Part shown: one piece after another, positions 35,032 through 43,849 of the stretch
Numbering within the stretch: the first letter of the stretch is position 1
Layout: each line of letters begins with the position of its first letter
Source: Serratia fonticola
GTDB lineage: Bacteria > Pseudomonadota > Gammaproteobacteria > Enterobacterales > Enterobacteriaceae
DNA length: 64,000 nt
Reading direction: 5' to 3'
Assembly: GCF_006715025.1 (NCBI RefSeq)
Contig: NZ_VFMK01000001.1
Location: 2,170,001 to 2,234,000, forward strand
Notes under the pieces: generated by a model
The model's database searches: none
Told to the model about the DNA's origin: nothing
What the model saw: only the letters and a program-made list of their open reading frames with translations
Program-made: the position numbers and the translations under genes

Positions 35032-35105
35032 TCTCCTCAAAAACCATGATGTGGCCTTCTCACTTAAGGTGCGGGAGGCCTCATCACGCTAAAAAAGGAA
35101 GGGAA

Positions 35106-37169
35106 ATGAAGATCGTACCTCTGTCGTTATTTTGTGCCGTGGCCAGCTTCAGTGTTTACTGTAGTGCTGCCCCTTTACCTGCCGCCAATGAACTGGTTTG
35201 GCAGACGGTGGTTTTTGGCCAGTCAACGGATGTTAACTTCGCCACCAATGTTGTGCCGGGAAAGGTGGGCACCAATCAGGTGACGATGGCAAATGGTCAA
35301 CCGCTGCCGAAAGGGCCGCTGACGACGCCGTTTCACATAGAAAGCCGGGGCGGCAAAATTGGCAATAGCCATGATGGGCTGACCTTCTATTACACACGTC
35401 TCCCTGCTAGTGCCAATATGGTGCTGGAGGCTGATATTACGGTCGATCAGTTTGGGCCGGAAAACGAAGCGCTACCCGCAGGGCAGGAAGGGGCTGGCTT
35501 ACTGATCCGCGATATCCTGGGGAAGCCACGGTTAGAGAAAACTCAGCCGGGTTATGAAGAGTTTCCGGCGGCGGCCAATATGGTGATGAATGCCATCATG
35601 ACGCAAGATAAAAAAGATCATCATCGGGTAAAAATGACGATGATTTCCCGCAACGGGGTGCTCAATTCCTGGGGCAATGCTGGCATAGAGATCAAACGTG
35701 AAGGTTATCAGCCACAAATCGATCTCCGTAAAACGCCAAGTTTCCGGCTTCGTCTGGCGCGAACCGAACAAGGTTTTACCGCGGCGTATGCTCCACTGGG
35801 CAGCGATAACTGGGTCAGCCATACCACGGGAGATCCCCAGCGTATCACCAAGCTCGATCCTGAGGGGTACTATGTGGGGTTCTTTGCTTCACGTAATGCC
35901 CGCATTACGGTGGAGCGCGCCAGTCTGACGCTCAGTGAGAGCCATCAACCTGTAACGGAAAATTTTGTGGCGAAAGCGCGGCCAGTACAAATCGAAGTAG
36001 GCTCATCAACCTTGTCTGCGACGGATGAGTACGTTTTTCAGCTACGCAGCAATAAGAGTGGCAGTTTGACACTGAGTAAAGACGGTGTGGTGTTGGCAGC
36101 CGATCGGGCAGTACAGGCAGGGGAAATGCTGGCGTTGAATGTGCCACTGACGCAACCAGATACCCGGCTTGATTATCATTTCACCACACCGGATGGTAAA
36201 ACGCTGAGTAACAACCTGTCAGTACGCAAAGGCCACTATGCCGATGCCCGCAATCTGTACGTTTCTCCACAGGGCAAAGTAGAGAATGACGGGAGCAGAG
36301 AGCATCCGCTGGATTTCGCTACCGCCGCACAAGCATTAACGCCAGGGGGTACGCTGTGGCTGGCTCCGGGGGATTATCCCTTCAGCGTATTACCTGCAAC
36401 GGCCAGTGGGACGGCAGCAGACGCCAAAAAGCTCAGGCCACTGGGGGATAACGTAGTGTTTCATGGGCTGAATCTGGATGCCAGCTATTGGGACATTCAG
36501 GGCATTACCATCACGGAAAAAAGCTTCAGCATTATGGGCAGCCATAACCGTATCAATCGGGTAGTCGCGCATCATGCGGATGATACCGGCATTGTTGTGA
36601 CCTCATTGGCCGAAACCGATCGTCCTTTGTGGGCCAGTCATAATCTGATCAGCCATGCCGAGTCTTATGCGAATAAGGATCCGGGCATGATCAACGCGGA
36701 TGGCTTTGCCGTCAAAATGCGCGTAGGTGAGGGGAATCGATTGGTTGCCTGTTTTGCTCACGACAATGCGGATGACGGTTTTGATCTGTTTAACAAGATT
36801 GAAGACGGCCCCAATGGTCGGGTCATCATAGAGAACAGCATTGCGTTGCGTAATGTGAATAACGGCTTCAAATTGGGGGGAGAAGGCTTGCCGGTCGCCC
36901 ATGAGATATCGGGCAGTATTGCCATGGAAAACGGCATGGACGGTTTTACCGATAACTTCAATCCAGGCGCGCTGAAAGTCACCAACAATACGGCTATTGA
37001 TAACCAGCGGTTTAATTATATTTTCCGCCCTGGCCCCTATAGCAAAGAGGAAAAGCAGGGGATATTCAACGGCAATATTTCGTTGCGTACCAAACCGGGA
37101 AAATATGCTGATGCCGTGGTGGGGCAGATAGCTGATAACAATGACTTTATTCTTGCCTTAGAACAATGA
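35106..37169 (+). CDS. pelX: PelX-like periplasmic exopolygalacturonate lyase (PL9)
   Basis: The ATG at 35106 gives 687 residues with a signal peptide (cleavage near Ser-Ala-Ala, residue 21). A beta-sandwich-like N-terminal half follows, and from about residue 385 a right-handed parallel beta-helix with the PL9 pattern (Ser-His-Asn-Arg-Ile, Asp-Gly-Phe-Ala-Val-Lys, Asp-Asn-Ala-Asp-Asp-Gly-Phe-Asp, Asn-Asn-Gly-Phe-Lys-Leu-Gly-Gly). This size and plan match Dickeya PelX, which releases unsaturated digalacturonates in the periplasm. It follows the symporter gene by 74 bp and is probably co-transcribed. Confidence 0.85.
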   Translation: MKIVPLSLFCAVASFSVYCSAAPLPAANELVWQTVVFGQSTDVNFATNVVPGKVGTNQVTMANGQPLPKGPLTTPFHIESRGGKIGNSHDGLTFYYTRLPASANMVLEADITVDQFGPENEALPAGQEGAGLLIRDILGKPRLEKTQPGYEEFPAAANMVMNAIMTQDKKDHHRVKMTMISRNGVLNSWGNAGIEIKREGYQPQIDLRKTPSFRLRLARTEQGFTAAYAPLGSDNWVSHTTGDPQRITKLDPEGYYVGFFASRNARITVERASLTLSESHQPVTENFVAKARPVQIEVGSSTLSATDEYVFQLRSNKSGSLTLSKDGVVLAADRAVQAGEMLALNVPLTQPDTRLDYHFTTPDGKTLSNNLSVRKGHYADARNLYVSPQGKVENDGSREHPLDFATAAQALTPGGTLWLAPGDYPFSVLPATASGTAADAKKLRPLGDNVVFHGLNLDASYWDIQGITITEKSFSIMGSHNRINRVVAHHADDTGIVVTSLAETDRPLWASHNLISHAESYANKDPGMINADGFAVKMRVGEGNRLVACFAHDNADDGFDLFNKIEDGPNGRVIIENSIALRNVNNGFKLGGEGLPVAHEISGSIAMENGMDGFTDNFNPGALKVTNNTAIDNQRFNYIFRPGPYSKEEKQGIFNGNISLRTKPGKYADAVVGQIADNNDFILALEQ

Positions 37170-37174
37170 TCGTT

Positions 37175-37218
37175 GGGCGGGCACCCTAGGTGCCCGTTTC
37201 GCTCAGCCGTAGGCTGAA
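37175..37218 (+). terminator. Two hairpins after pelX
   Basis: GGGCACCTAGGGTGCCC-type palindrome (37176-37195, followed by GTTTC) and GCTCAGCC-gta-GGCTGAAC (about 37201-37219) lie just after the pelX stop. They probably end the symporter-pelX transcript before the kduD promoter. Confidence 0.5.
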
Positions 37219-37234
37219 CGATGCATCTCACACA

Positions 37235-37277
37235 AATAAAAAATATCTTTCATATAATTCAAAACATCATTTCAATT
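37235..37277. promoter_or_regulatory. Pair of KdgR-like boxes upstream of kduD
   Basis: AATAAAAAATATCTTTCAT (37235-37253) and TTCAAAACATCATTTCAATT (37258-37277) both follow the AATRAAA...TTTYATT pattern of KdgR operators, side by side about 170-210 bp before kduD. The second is the better match. They predict KdgR control of kduD and the isomerase gene. Confidence 0.55.
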
Positions 37278-37443
37278 TTATTGATTGCTTCAGAGATACG
37301 CGCTAAACTTGCCTTATCATGATGACAGGGGGCGGCAGAATCATTCCCTCTGTGAGGCAGCAGGCTGCGGAACTGACGGGATTGCAACGCTATCCCCACT
37401 TTTGACAAGGGCCGCTGATGCCCTGAGTACTAAGGACAAGAGC

Positions 37444-38205
37444 ATGATTCTCGATAATTTTTCATTGCAGGGTAAAGTGGCGATTGTGACCGGTTGTGAT
37501 ACTGGTCTGGGGCAAGGCATGGCAATTGGGTTGGCGCAGGCGGGTTGTGATATCGTCGGTGTTAACGTGGTTGAGCCAGAAGAAACCATTGCCAAAGTGA
37601 CTGAGCTGGGGCGCCGTTTCCTGAGCCTGAAAGCCGATCTGAGCAAATTGGACGTGTTACCTGGGCTGCTGGAGCGTGCGGTGGCCGAGTTTGGTCATAT
37701 CGATATTTTGGTTAATAACGCCGGTATTATTCGCCGCCAGGATGCATTAGCCTTCAGTGAGAAGGATTGGGATGATGTGATGAACCTGAACATCAAAACG
37801 GTGTTCTTCATGTCGCAGGCCGTTGCTCGCCAATTTATTGCTCAGGGCACCGGTGGCAAAATTATCAATATCGCCTCCATGCTGTCTTACCAGGGGGGGA
37901 TCCGGGTGCCTTCTTATACCGCATCAAAGAGCGCGGTGATGGGCGTTACTCGCCTGTTGGCCAACGAATGGGCCAGCCATGGCATCAACGTCAATGCCTT
38001 GGCACCAGGCTACATGGCAACCAACAATACTCGCCAGTTGCGCGACGATCAGGCGCGCAGTGCGGAAATTCTTGAGCGTATCCCCGCTGGACGCTGGGGT
38101 CTGCCAGAGGATCTGATGGGGCCGGTTGTCTTCCTGGCATCATCGGCTTCAGATTATATCAATGGTTACACCGTGGCGGTGGATGGTGGTTGGTTAGCGC
38201 GCTAA
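37444..38205 (+). CDS. kduD: KduD, 2-dehydro-3-deoxy-D-gluconate 5-dehydrogenase
   Basis: The ATG at 37444 (AAGGACAAG upstream) gives 253 residues, the exact size of E. coli KduD. It is a classical short-chain dehydrogenase with Gly-Cys-Asp-Thr-Gly-Leu-Gly near residue 17 and catalytic Tyr158-x3-Lys162. It reduces 2,5-diketo-3-deoxygluconate to 2-keto-3-deoxygluconate with NADH or NADPH. It is followed by an RpiB-family isomerase rather than kduI. Confidence 0.93.
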   Translation: MILDNFSLQGKVAIVTGCDTGLGQGMAIGLAQAGCDIVGVNVVEPEETIAKVTELGRRFLSLKADLSKLDVLPGLLERAVAEFGHIDILVNNAGIIRRQDALAFSEKDWDDVMNLNIKTVFFMSQAVARQFIAQGTGGKIINIASMLSYQGGIRVPSYTASKSAVMGVTRLLANEWASHGINVNALAPGYMATNNTRQLRDDQARSAEILERIPAGRWGLPEDLMGPVVFLASSASDYINGYTVAVDGGWLAR

Positions 38206-38349
38206 GTTTTGGCTCGCTGTTTTTCAAGCGTTTCATCAAACCGCCTCAGGGGCGAAAAACGTCGCCCCACTGGACTGGATCTGACGGTGACTTGAAATCC
38301 ATAGCGTATAAAATATTAAACGATTGATTTTATTGCAGATGAGGAAGAT

Positions 38350-38988
38350 ATGAATATTGCACTGATGATGGAAAACAGCCAGGCGGGCAAAAATGCGCTG
38401 GTTCTCGAACAACTGCAGGCCGTTGCGGCTGGCAATCATGATGCGGTGTTCAATGTCGGCATGAGCGATGAGCAGGATCACCACCTGACCTATATCCATC
38501 TGGGAATTATGGCCAGCATCCTGTTGAACTCAGAAGCGGTCGACTTTGTAGTAACCGGTTGCGGCACCGGGCAGGGGGCACTGATGTCACTGAACATTCA
38601 CCCTGGCGTAGTGTGTGGTTACTGTATCGATCCGGCCGATGCCTTCCTGTTTGCGCAGATCAACAACGGCAACGCATTGTCTCTGCCATTCGCCAAAGGC
38701 TTTGGCTGGGGCGCGGAACTGAACGTTCGTTATATCTTCGAGAAAGCCTTTACCGGGCGCAAAGGGGAAGGTTATCCGATTGAACGTAAAGAGCCTCAGG
38801 TGCGCAACGCTGGGATCCTCAACCAGGTCAAGCAAGCCGTGATCAAAGATAACTATCTGGATACCTTGCGTGCGATTGACCCAGAGTTGGTGAAAACGGC
38901 CGTCAGTGGCGCTCGTTTCCAGGAATGCCTGTTCGCCAACGCGAAGAAGCCTGAAATTGTGGCTTTTGTTAAAGAGATCCTTGGCTGA
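38350..38988 (+). CDS. RpiB/LacAB-family sugar isomerase, probable DhuI-type keturonate isomerase
   Basis: The protein has 212 residues with the RpiB fold and the active-site run Val-Thr-Gly-Cys71-Gly-Thr-Gly-Gln-Gly. Ribose-5-phosphate isomerase B has the equivalent Cys-Gly-Thr-Gly. It is longer than RpiB (about 150 residues). Its position after kduD and the absence of a kduI gene suggest that it performs the 5-keto-4-deoxyuronate to 2,5-diketo-3-deoxygluconate step. RpiB-fold isomerases named DhuI do this in streptococcal glycosaminoglycan breakdown. Function is inferred from context. Confidence 0.75.
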   Translation: MNIALMMENSQAGKNALVLEQLQAVAAGNHDAVFNVGMSDEQDHHLTYIHLGIMASILLNSEAVDFVVTGCGTGQGALMSLNIHPGVVCGYCIDPADAFLFAQINNGNALSLPFAKGFGWGAELNVRYIFEKAFTGRKGEGYPIERKEPQVRNAGILNQVKQAVIKDNYLDTLRAIDPELVKTAVSGARFQECLFANAKKPEIVAFVKEILG

Positions 38989-39168
38989 TAAATTGCCAAA
39001 ACCCATCCGTTTTCTCTTCTTGAACGGAGTGGTCAGGGTAAGGGGGCGCTATTTTGCTGTCCTCTTACTCTATTCTCAAGCGCATTATGCCCACTTGCTT
39101 CACTCCTCCCTTGTTGTAAACCTCAGCTACGTTAGAATGGTTTCATATTCCGTACGAAAGGAACGATT

Positions 39169-39720
39169 ATGAAGCTGATGTTCGCCTCCGATCTGCATGG
39201 TTCACTCTCTGCGACTGACAGAGTCCTTGAATTGTTCGAACAACGCCAGGCAGATTGGTTGATTCTGCTCGGTGATTTGCTCAATCATGGGCCACGTAAC
39301 GCATTACCAGAGCGTTACCAGCCTGCGCAGGTTGCTGAACAATTAAATCTTTATCGCGACAAGATCATTGCCGTTCGTGGCAATTGTGATAGTGAAGTCG
39401 ACCAGATGCTCCTCTCATTCCCGATCATGGCCCCCTTTCAGCAGGTCCTGTTGCCAAAAAGACGATTGTTTTTGACCCATGGCCACCTTTATCATCCAGA
39501 TACACTGCCACCTTTAGCCGCCGGGGATGTCCTGGTCTATGGACATACACATTTACCCCAGGCGGAAAGGCAGGGGGATATTTATTGCTTCAATCCAGGT
39601 TCGGCCAGCATTCCTAAAGGGGGCTTTCCGGCCAGCTATGGCATACTGGAAAACGGCATCTTGAGTGTGGTCGATTTGCACAGTGGCAAGGCTGTTGCAG
39701 AGGTGGCATTAACACACTAA
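39169..39720 (+). CDS. yfcE: YfcE, metallophosphodiesterase
   Basis: The protein has 183 residues. Calcineurin-like metal-binding motifs are Asp-Leu-His-Gly (residues 8-11), Gly-Asp-Leu-Leu-Asn-His-Gly, Gly-Asn-Cys-Asp, His-Gly-His and Gly-His-Thr-His in order. E. coli YfcE is a manganese-dependent phosphodiesterase of unknown natural substrate. AAAGGAA lies before the ATG. It marks the right border of the pectin island, where the core gene order resumes. Confidence 0.94.
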   Translation: MKLMFASDLHGSLSATDRVLELFEQRQADWLILLGDLLNHGPRNALPERYQPAQVAEQLNLYRDKIIAVRGNCDSEVDQMLLSFPIMAPFQQVLLPKRRLFLTHGHLYHPDTLPPLAAGDVLVYGHTHLPQAERQGDIYCFNPGSASIPKGGFPASYGILENGILSVVDLHSGKAVAEVALTH

Positions 39721-39723
39721 TTT

Positions 39724-39781
39724 ATCATCCCGCTCGCTTTCAAGCCGCAGCCAAGGTTGTGGCTTGAAAGCGAAAGGGAAT
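39724..39781. repeat. Short ERIC-like palindrome
   Basis: CGCTTTCAAGCC and GGCTTGAAAGCG form a near-perfect 12 bp stem, with ATCCC and AGGGA at the ends. The sequence corresponds to ERIC outer arms with the core deleted. It separates yfcE and yfcD and may act as a weak terminator. Confidence 0.55.
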
Positions 39782-39861
39782 ACACAAAGAATCATTGAAG
39801 CACACTCATTGATTAACCCGTGCGCGGCATGCATCGCGCCCAAAATAGAAGGTTTTAGAGG

Positions 39862-40437
39862 ATGGCGGAACAGGATCAGGCTGCAGATACAGAGTGGGTT
39901 GATATCGTCAACGAGCAAAACGAAGTGATTGCTCAGTCCAGTCGTCAACAGATGCGTGCCCAACGGCTGCGTCACCGTGCGACCTATATTGTGGTGCATG
40001 ATGGAATGGGGAAAATTCTGGTACAACGCCGCACCGACACCAAAGATTTTTACCCTGGCTGGCTGGATGCCACCGCCGGTGGCGTAGTGCAAAGTGGGGA
40101 AAACGTGTTGGACTCCGCTCGCCGTGAGGCGGAAGAAGAGTTGGGTATTGCTGGCGTTCCTTTCGCTGAGCACGGCCTGTTTTACTTCGAAGAAGAACAA
40201 TGCCGTGTTTGGGGGGCGTTGTTCAGCTGTGTTTCCCATGGTCCATTCGCGTTGCAGGAAGAGGAAGTGGCCGAAGTCCGCTGGCTGAAGCCAGAAGAGA
40301 TCACTGCCCGCTGCGACGAATTTACACCAGACTCACTGAAGGCTTTATCACTGTGGCTGACGCGTAATAATGGTCAGGACTACGGTAAGCCTCTGGCTCG
40401 AGACAGCCGAGTTGAATCTGGCGAAGAAAACGCCTGA
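39862..40437 (+). CDS. yfcD: YfcD, Nudix hydrolase
   Basis: The protein has 191 residues with a full Nudix box: Gly-x5-Glu-x7-Arg-Glu-Ala-Glu-Glu-Glu-Leu-Gly, near residues 74-96. It is related to isopentenyl diphosphate isomerase-like Nudix proteins, and its substrate is unknown. AAGG precedes the ATG by 8 bases. In E. coli yfcC and pta lie next; here 12 kb of accessory DNA intervenes. Confidence 0.93.
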   Translation: MAEQDQAADTEWVDIVNEQNEVIAQSSRQQMRAQRLRHRATYIVVHDGMGKILVQRRTDTKDFYPGWLDATAGGVVQSGENVLDSARREAEEELGIAGVPFAEHGLFYFEEEQCRVWGALFSCVSHGPFALQEEEVAEVRWLKPEEITARCDEFTPDSLKALSLWLTRNNGQDYGKPLARDSRVESGEENA

Positions 40438-41661
40438 CGGAACGTTGTGCAGCCTTTCTGCTCTGGTGGAGTGGGGGCTGCCTCAATTATCTTTTTTATT
40501 ACAGGTTATCACTGTTTATTGCTGTGGCTGACACGCGGCGCTTTTTTCTATGCGGGTCTGATGGCATTAGCCTTACCATAAAAAGAGTGACCCCCTTTGA
40601 AACCACTGTGACGGCAATTTCGGGGGCTTCGCCTTACGTTCTTTGCTGGGCCGCGCCCGGCGGCATCCATTCAGATAGGTCTCGTCAGTGACTGAAACTG
40701 AATGCCACTCCAACCGTATCGAACTGGGTACAAGAGACAGGTTAACTGAAGGGGATTACTTTACCCCATCGGTAAAATGCACGGCAAGTGACCTTGTTAA
40801 TTCCCCTCTGGTCAGGCTCACTTCTGCTGTCTCTATTAATGTTACAATTAGCTAACCAATAGTCTTCAAATCCCTATCGTTAGTGCCACAATCAAACATC
40901 AAAAATATATTCATTTAAATCAATGTATTAAAATGGTCCTATCTCATTGTTTTGATTTTTTATGCAAATCAAATAAAAATTTAAAACACCGTTCCTACTT
41001 CGATCACACTTTTGTCATCTGCTGAATGACGCTGGAAGAAATTTGGATATAATATTTTGAAATAGTGTTTCAGTTTGTTGGCTGCCATAGGCATGGCCCA
41101 TCTGGGAGACCGTAAAATGGATTTTGCGCGTTGCGTCAAGATGCTCGATAACGTTCTGTCAATTAAGTTAACAGCACGTAGTCATTGGCTAAGGCGAAGT
41201 CAAAAAGCCAGGAGATATTCGATCTCGCTATTGGTAATGCGCATGAAGACAAAAATATGCATTATCAATGGTTATGAATTAAAGCGACCGATTATCTCTG
41301 ACTCAGTAAGCCTGTTTCAGTTTAACGTCAGTTGTCACAAAAGAAGCACCAGGCCACACCTTCTTAGACGAAGGCGAAAGCAACCTGGCTTTAAACTTAA
41401 TTTATGATATTAGCCAAGCTTAGCCTTGCTCTCATTTCTTCTATTTATACAGGTAATAACCATGAATAAAAATATAAGGCTTATTGTATAAACATTAGAG
41501 ATTAATGACTTAGAAACGATGCTAAATAACGTCAATTATGATTGGCGAGGGCAGGCTTATGCCCCTTGTTTTTGAATAATGAAATGTTTCAGTGCCGCTA
41601 GGAACCCTTTTCTCGAGGGTGGGTATCATTTTTTTATAATTAAACTATAAGGCTGGGAATA
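40438..41661. other. 1.2 kb gap before kdgM, no convincing gene
   Basis: The first 400 bp have core-like base composition with a terminator-like dyad (GCAGCC/GGCTGC, 40449-40482). The rest is A+T rich. The open frame at 41075-41407 has no recognisable family, no ribosome site and odd composition. Fragments in other frames (near 41330-41410) look protein-like, so a decayed gene is possible. A KdgR-like box at 41056-41075 is the clearest signal. Confidence 0.5.
41056..41075. promoter_or_regulatory. KdgR-like box 590 bp upstream of kdgM
   Basis: TTTGAAATAGTGTTTCAGTT closely resembles the KdgR palindrome (TGAAA...TTTCA core). It is far from the kdgM start, so it either regulates a very long leader or belongs to a gene that has decayed in between. 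Confidence 0.45.
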
Positions 41662-42357
41662 ATGAAGGTAAAATTATTAACTCTGGTGATAGCTTCTGTA
41701 GTTAACTTTAGTGCAATGGCAATGACTGTCGATTTACGCCATGAATGGCGGGATACTGGCAAGGGTGACCATAGGGATCGTGTATTGATTTCCCATCGTT
41801 TTGCCAACGGTTTTGGATTCTCCCTGGAGGCGAAATGGCGCCAAGACCCTTCTGACGCGACACCGGATAAAATTTACCATGAACAAGTCAGTAATGGTAC
41901 CGAAGCCACCGTCAGCTATCAGTATAAAGTCACAAAAGATTTCAACTTGCAGCCAGGGTTCTCTTTAGAATCCAGCAGTAATAGCAATAATTATCGGCCA
42001 TATCTGCGTACACAGTATAAGCTGACCGATGATGTTTATGTTGCTGCCAGATATCGTTATGAATATAAGCGCACTACGTCGAAAGGATCAGACGCTGATG
42101 AAAAAACCAATCGTGGGGATTTTTGGATAGGGTATAACTTCCTTAAGGATTGGCAGGTAGAATATAACTACGTTTATAAGCACAGTAACAAAGTGATCTT
42201 TGATAATGGCAAAAGCGATTATGAACATGACGTCAAATTGGCTTATAAATGGGATAAAAACTGGAAGCCGTATATGCAGGTGGGTAACGTTAAGCAGGAT
42301 AGCAAAACTGACCATCGCCAGACCCGATATCGCGTTGGGATAGCTTACAGTTGGTAA
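41662..42357 (+). CDS. kdgM: KdgM-family oligogalacturonate-specific porin
   Basis: The 231-residue outer-membrane protein has a signal peptide (cleavage after Ala-Met-Ala, residue 20). A series of alternating amphipathic strands with many aromatic residues follows, ending Tyr-Arg-Val-Gly-Ile-Ala-Tyr-Ser-Trp, a C-terminal barrel signature. Mature residues begin with Asp-Leu-Arg-His-Glu-Trp-Arg-Asp, typical of KdgM/NanC monomeric 12-strand barrels for acidic oligosaccharides. It fits with the pectin genes at 31.5-39 kb although separated by yfcE and yfcD. Confidence 0.88.
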   Translation: MKVKLLTLVIASVVNFSAMAMTVDLRHEWRDTGKGDHRDRVLISHRFANGFGFSLEAKWRQDPSDATPDKIYHEQVSNGTEATVSYQYKVTKDFNLQPGFSLESSSNSNNYRPYLRTQYKLTDDVYVAARYRYEYKRTTSKGSDADEKTNRGDFWIGYNFLKDWQVEYNYVYKHSNKVIFDNGKSDYEHDVKLAYKWDKNWKPYMQVGNVKQDSKTDHRQTRYRVGIAYSW

Positions 42358-42456
42358 TGTTACAGTATTAATCATCAGTGAATGCTGAACAGCCGGAGCC
42401 TCTTGATATGTGCGCTTATCAAGGGGCTTTCCGGTATTTTGCCTTTCTTCCCCGCT

Positions 42457-43476
42457 CTAGCAACTACTGCGGCGGCAAAGAGCAAAGGGAATAGAACCCT
42501 CTGCTTGCCAGTCTTCATCATTGAGGCGAGCCAACAGCGCTTGGCCAGCCTGAATGCCAATCTCTTTGTGTGGCACGGTCATGGTTGTCAGCGGCGGCTG
42601 GCAAACCTGGCTGAATTCGTTATTGCCAAAGCCGACAATAGCCAGTTGATCCGGTACCTTGATCCGCCGCCGTTGGCATTCATACAGCGCACCGCAGGCC
42701 AGCTCATCGGAAGCACAAACCAACGCATCCAGCTCCGGCCAGGCGAGCAAAAACTCCGGTAACTGCTGGGCTCCGGTGCTGAAACTGGCGGCCTGCGCGG
42801 CATTAATGACGCGATGGGGCGACATGTGGTTGCGCAGTAACGCCTTGTGCCAACCTTGCAAATGCTGTTGGAAAATCCACTGTTCCTGATTGGCACACAG
42901 CAGCCCAATATTCTGATAACCACTGCCAATCACCGTTTGTGTCAGTTGATACATGGCGGCGACGTAATCAATGCCGATGTTCATGTCGATCGGATCGGTA
43001 CGCATTGCGCCAATCTCGATAACCGGAATATTGGCCGCTTTCAATGCCTGGCGCGTATTTTGCGAATGTTCCACGCTCAACAATACGGCTGCTGCCAGAT
43101 TGTAAGAGAGCAGCGTTTCCAGCAGTTGTTCTTCGCGCTCCAGGCGATGTTGAGATTCGGCCAGCATGATCTGGTAACCTGCCGGTTGTAATACGCGTTG
43201 CAAACCTGCAAACATTTCCGCACAACCGGATTCTGAAAGGCTCGGAACCACCATGGCAATGGTATAGGAAGACGCCGAGGCCAGAGAACTGGCAGCCAGA
43301 TTGGGTAAATAACCCAACTCACTGACGGCGGCTTCAATTTTTTCTCTCAGCTTGTCTGAAACCTGCTCCGGCGTCCGTATCGCTCGTGATACGGTCATCG
43401 TGCCCACACCTGCCAATTGGGCTACGTCGGCCAGCGTTACCCGGCCGGTACTGCGTCGTTTTTTACCGATCGACAT
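42457..43476 (-). CDS. LacI/GntR-type repressor of the PTS-transketolase operon
   Basis: The protein has 339 residues. The N-terminal helix-turn-helix reads Val-Thr-Leu-Ala-Asp-Val-Ala-Gln-Leu-Ala-Gly-Val (residues 13-24) with hinge Leu-Pro-Asn-Leu-Ala-Ala-Ser-Ser-Leu. A periplasmic-binding-protein-like effector domain follows. Overall it resembles the gluconate repressor GntR. It is transcribed away from the PTS genes, and two AGCGCT-centred palindromes lie in the spacer as operators. The inducer is unknown, probably the PTS substrate or its phosphate. Confidence 0.87.
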   Translation of the reverse strand: MSIGKKRRSTGRVTLADVAQLAGVGTMTVSRAIRTPEQVSDKLREKIEAAVSELGYLPNLAASSLASASSYTIAMVVPSLSESGCAEMFAGLQRVLQPAGYQIMLAESQHRLEREEQLLETLLSYNLAAAVLLSVEHSQNTRQALKAANIPVIEIGAMRTDPIDMNIGIDYVAAMYQLTQTVIGSGYQNIGLLCANQEQWIFQQHLQGWHKALLRNHMSPHRVINAAQAASFSTGAQQLPEFLLAWPELDALVCASDELACGALYECQRRRIKVPDQLAIVGFGNNEFSQVCQPPLTTMTVPHKEIGIQAGQALLARLNDEDWQAEGSIPFALCRRSSC

Positions 43477-43633
43477 TCGTAATCCTGACTGAAATACGCG
43501 TACTGCGCATAAATGAGCTAATGGGCCGAACCTCCATTATAGGGATTCATCGCGCCTGTTTGGCGTACATTCTACCCCGTTCCTTTAAGGGAGCGATAAA
43601 AAACTGTGCTTGTGATATCAGGCCCGATGGATT

Positions 43634-43682
43634 TGATAGCGCTATCACAGTTTTGGATGACAGAACTTTGGTAGCGCTATCT
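43634..43682. promoter_or_regulatory. Two LacI-family operators
   Basis: TGATAGCGCTATCA (43634-43647) is a perfect palindrome and GGTAGCGCTATC (43670-43681) is a near-perfect second copy. Their centres are 35 bp apart. The central CG and this symmetry are typical of LacI/GntR-type operators. They lie in the 373 bp spacer between the regulator and the IIA gene. Confidence 0.75.
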
Positions 43683-43683
43683 T

Positions 43684-43699
43684 TGTGATATCAATCACA
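43684..43699. promoter_or_regulatory. CRP site upstream of the PTS operon
   Basis: TGTGATATCAATCACA is a perfect TGTGA-N6-TCACA CRP site immediately next to the second operator, 150 bp before the IIA gene. It predicts cAMP-CRP activation combined with repression by the LacI-type protein. A second half-site (TTGTGATATCA) lies at 43611-43621. Confidence 0.8.
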
Positions 43700-43849
43700 G
43701 TTGAACCTCTTGGCGTTGATTAAAGTTTTACCAGCATCGGCCAATAGTCTGGCGATCAGGCGCATGACCATTCAGCACATCAAAAACTGATATAGGCAAT
43801 AAAGCCAACACGATGACGGCTTGAAGGATAAAAGAAATGAGGAGATTAC

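Noticed and set aside
41075..41407. 110-codon open frame before kdgM
   Set aside because: No ribosome site, no recognisable family and unusual composition; better described as gap or remnant.
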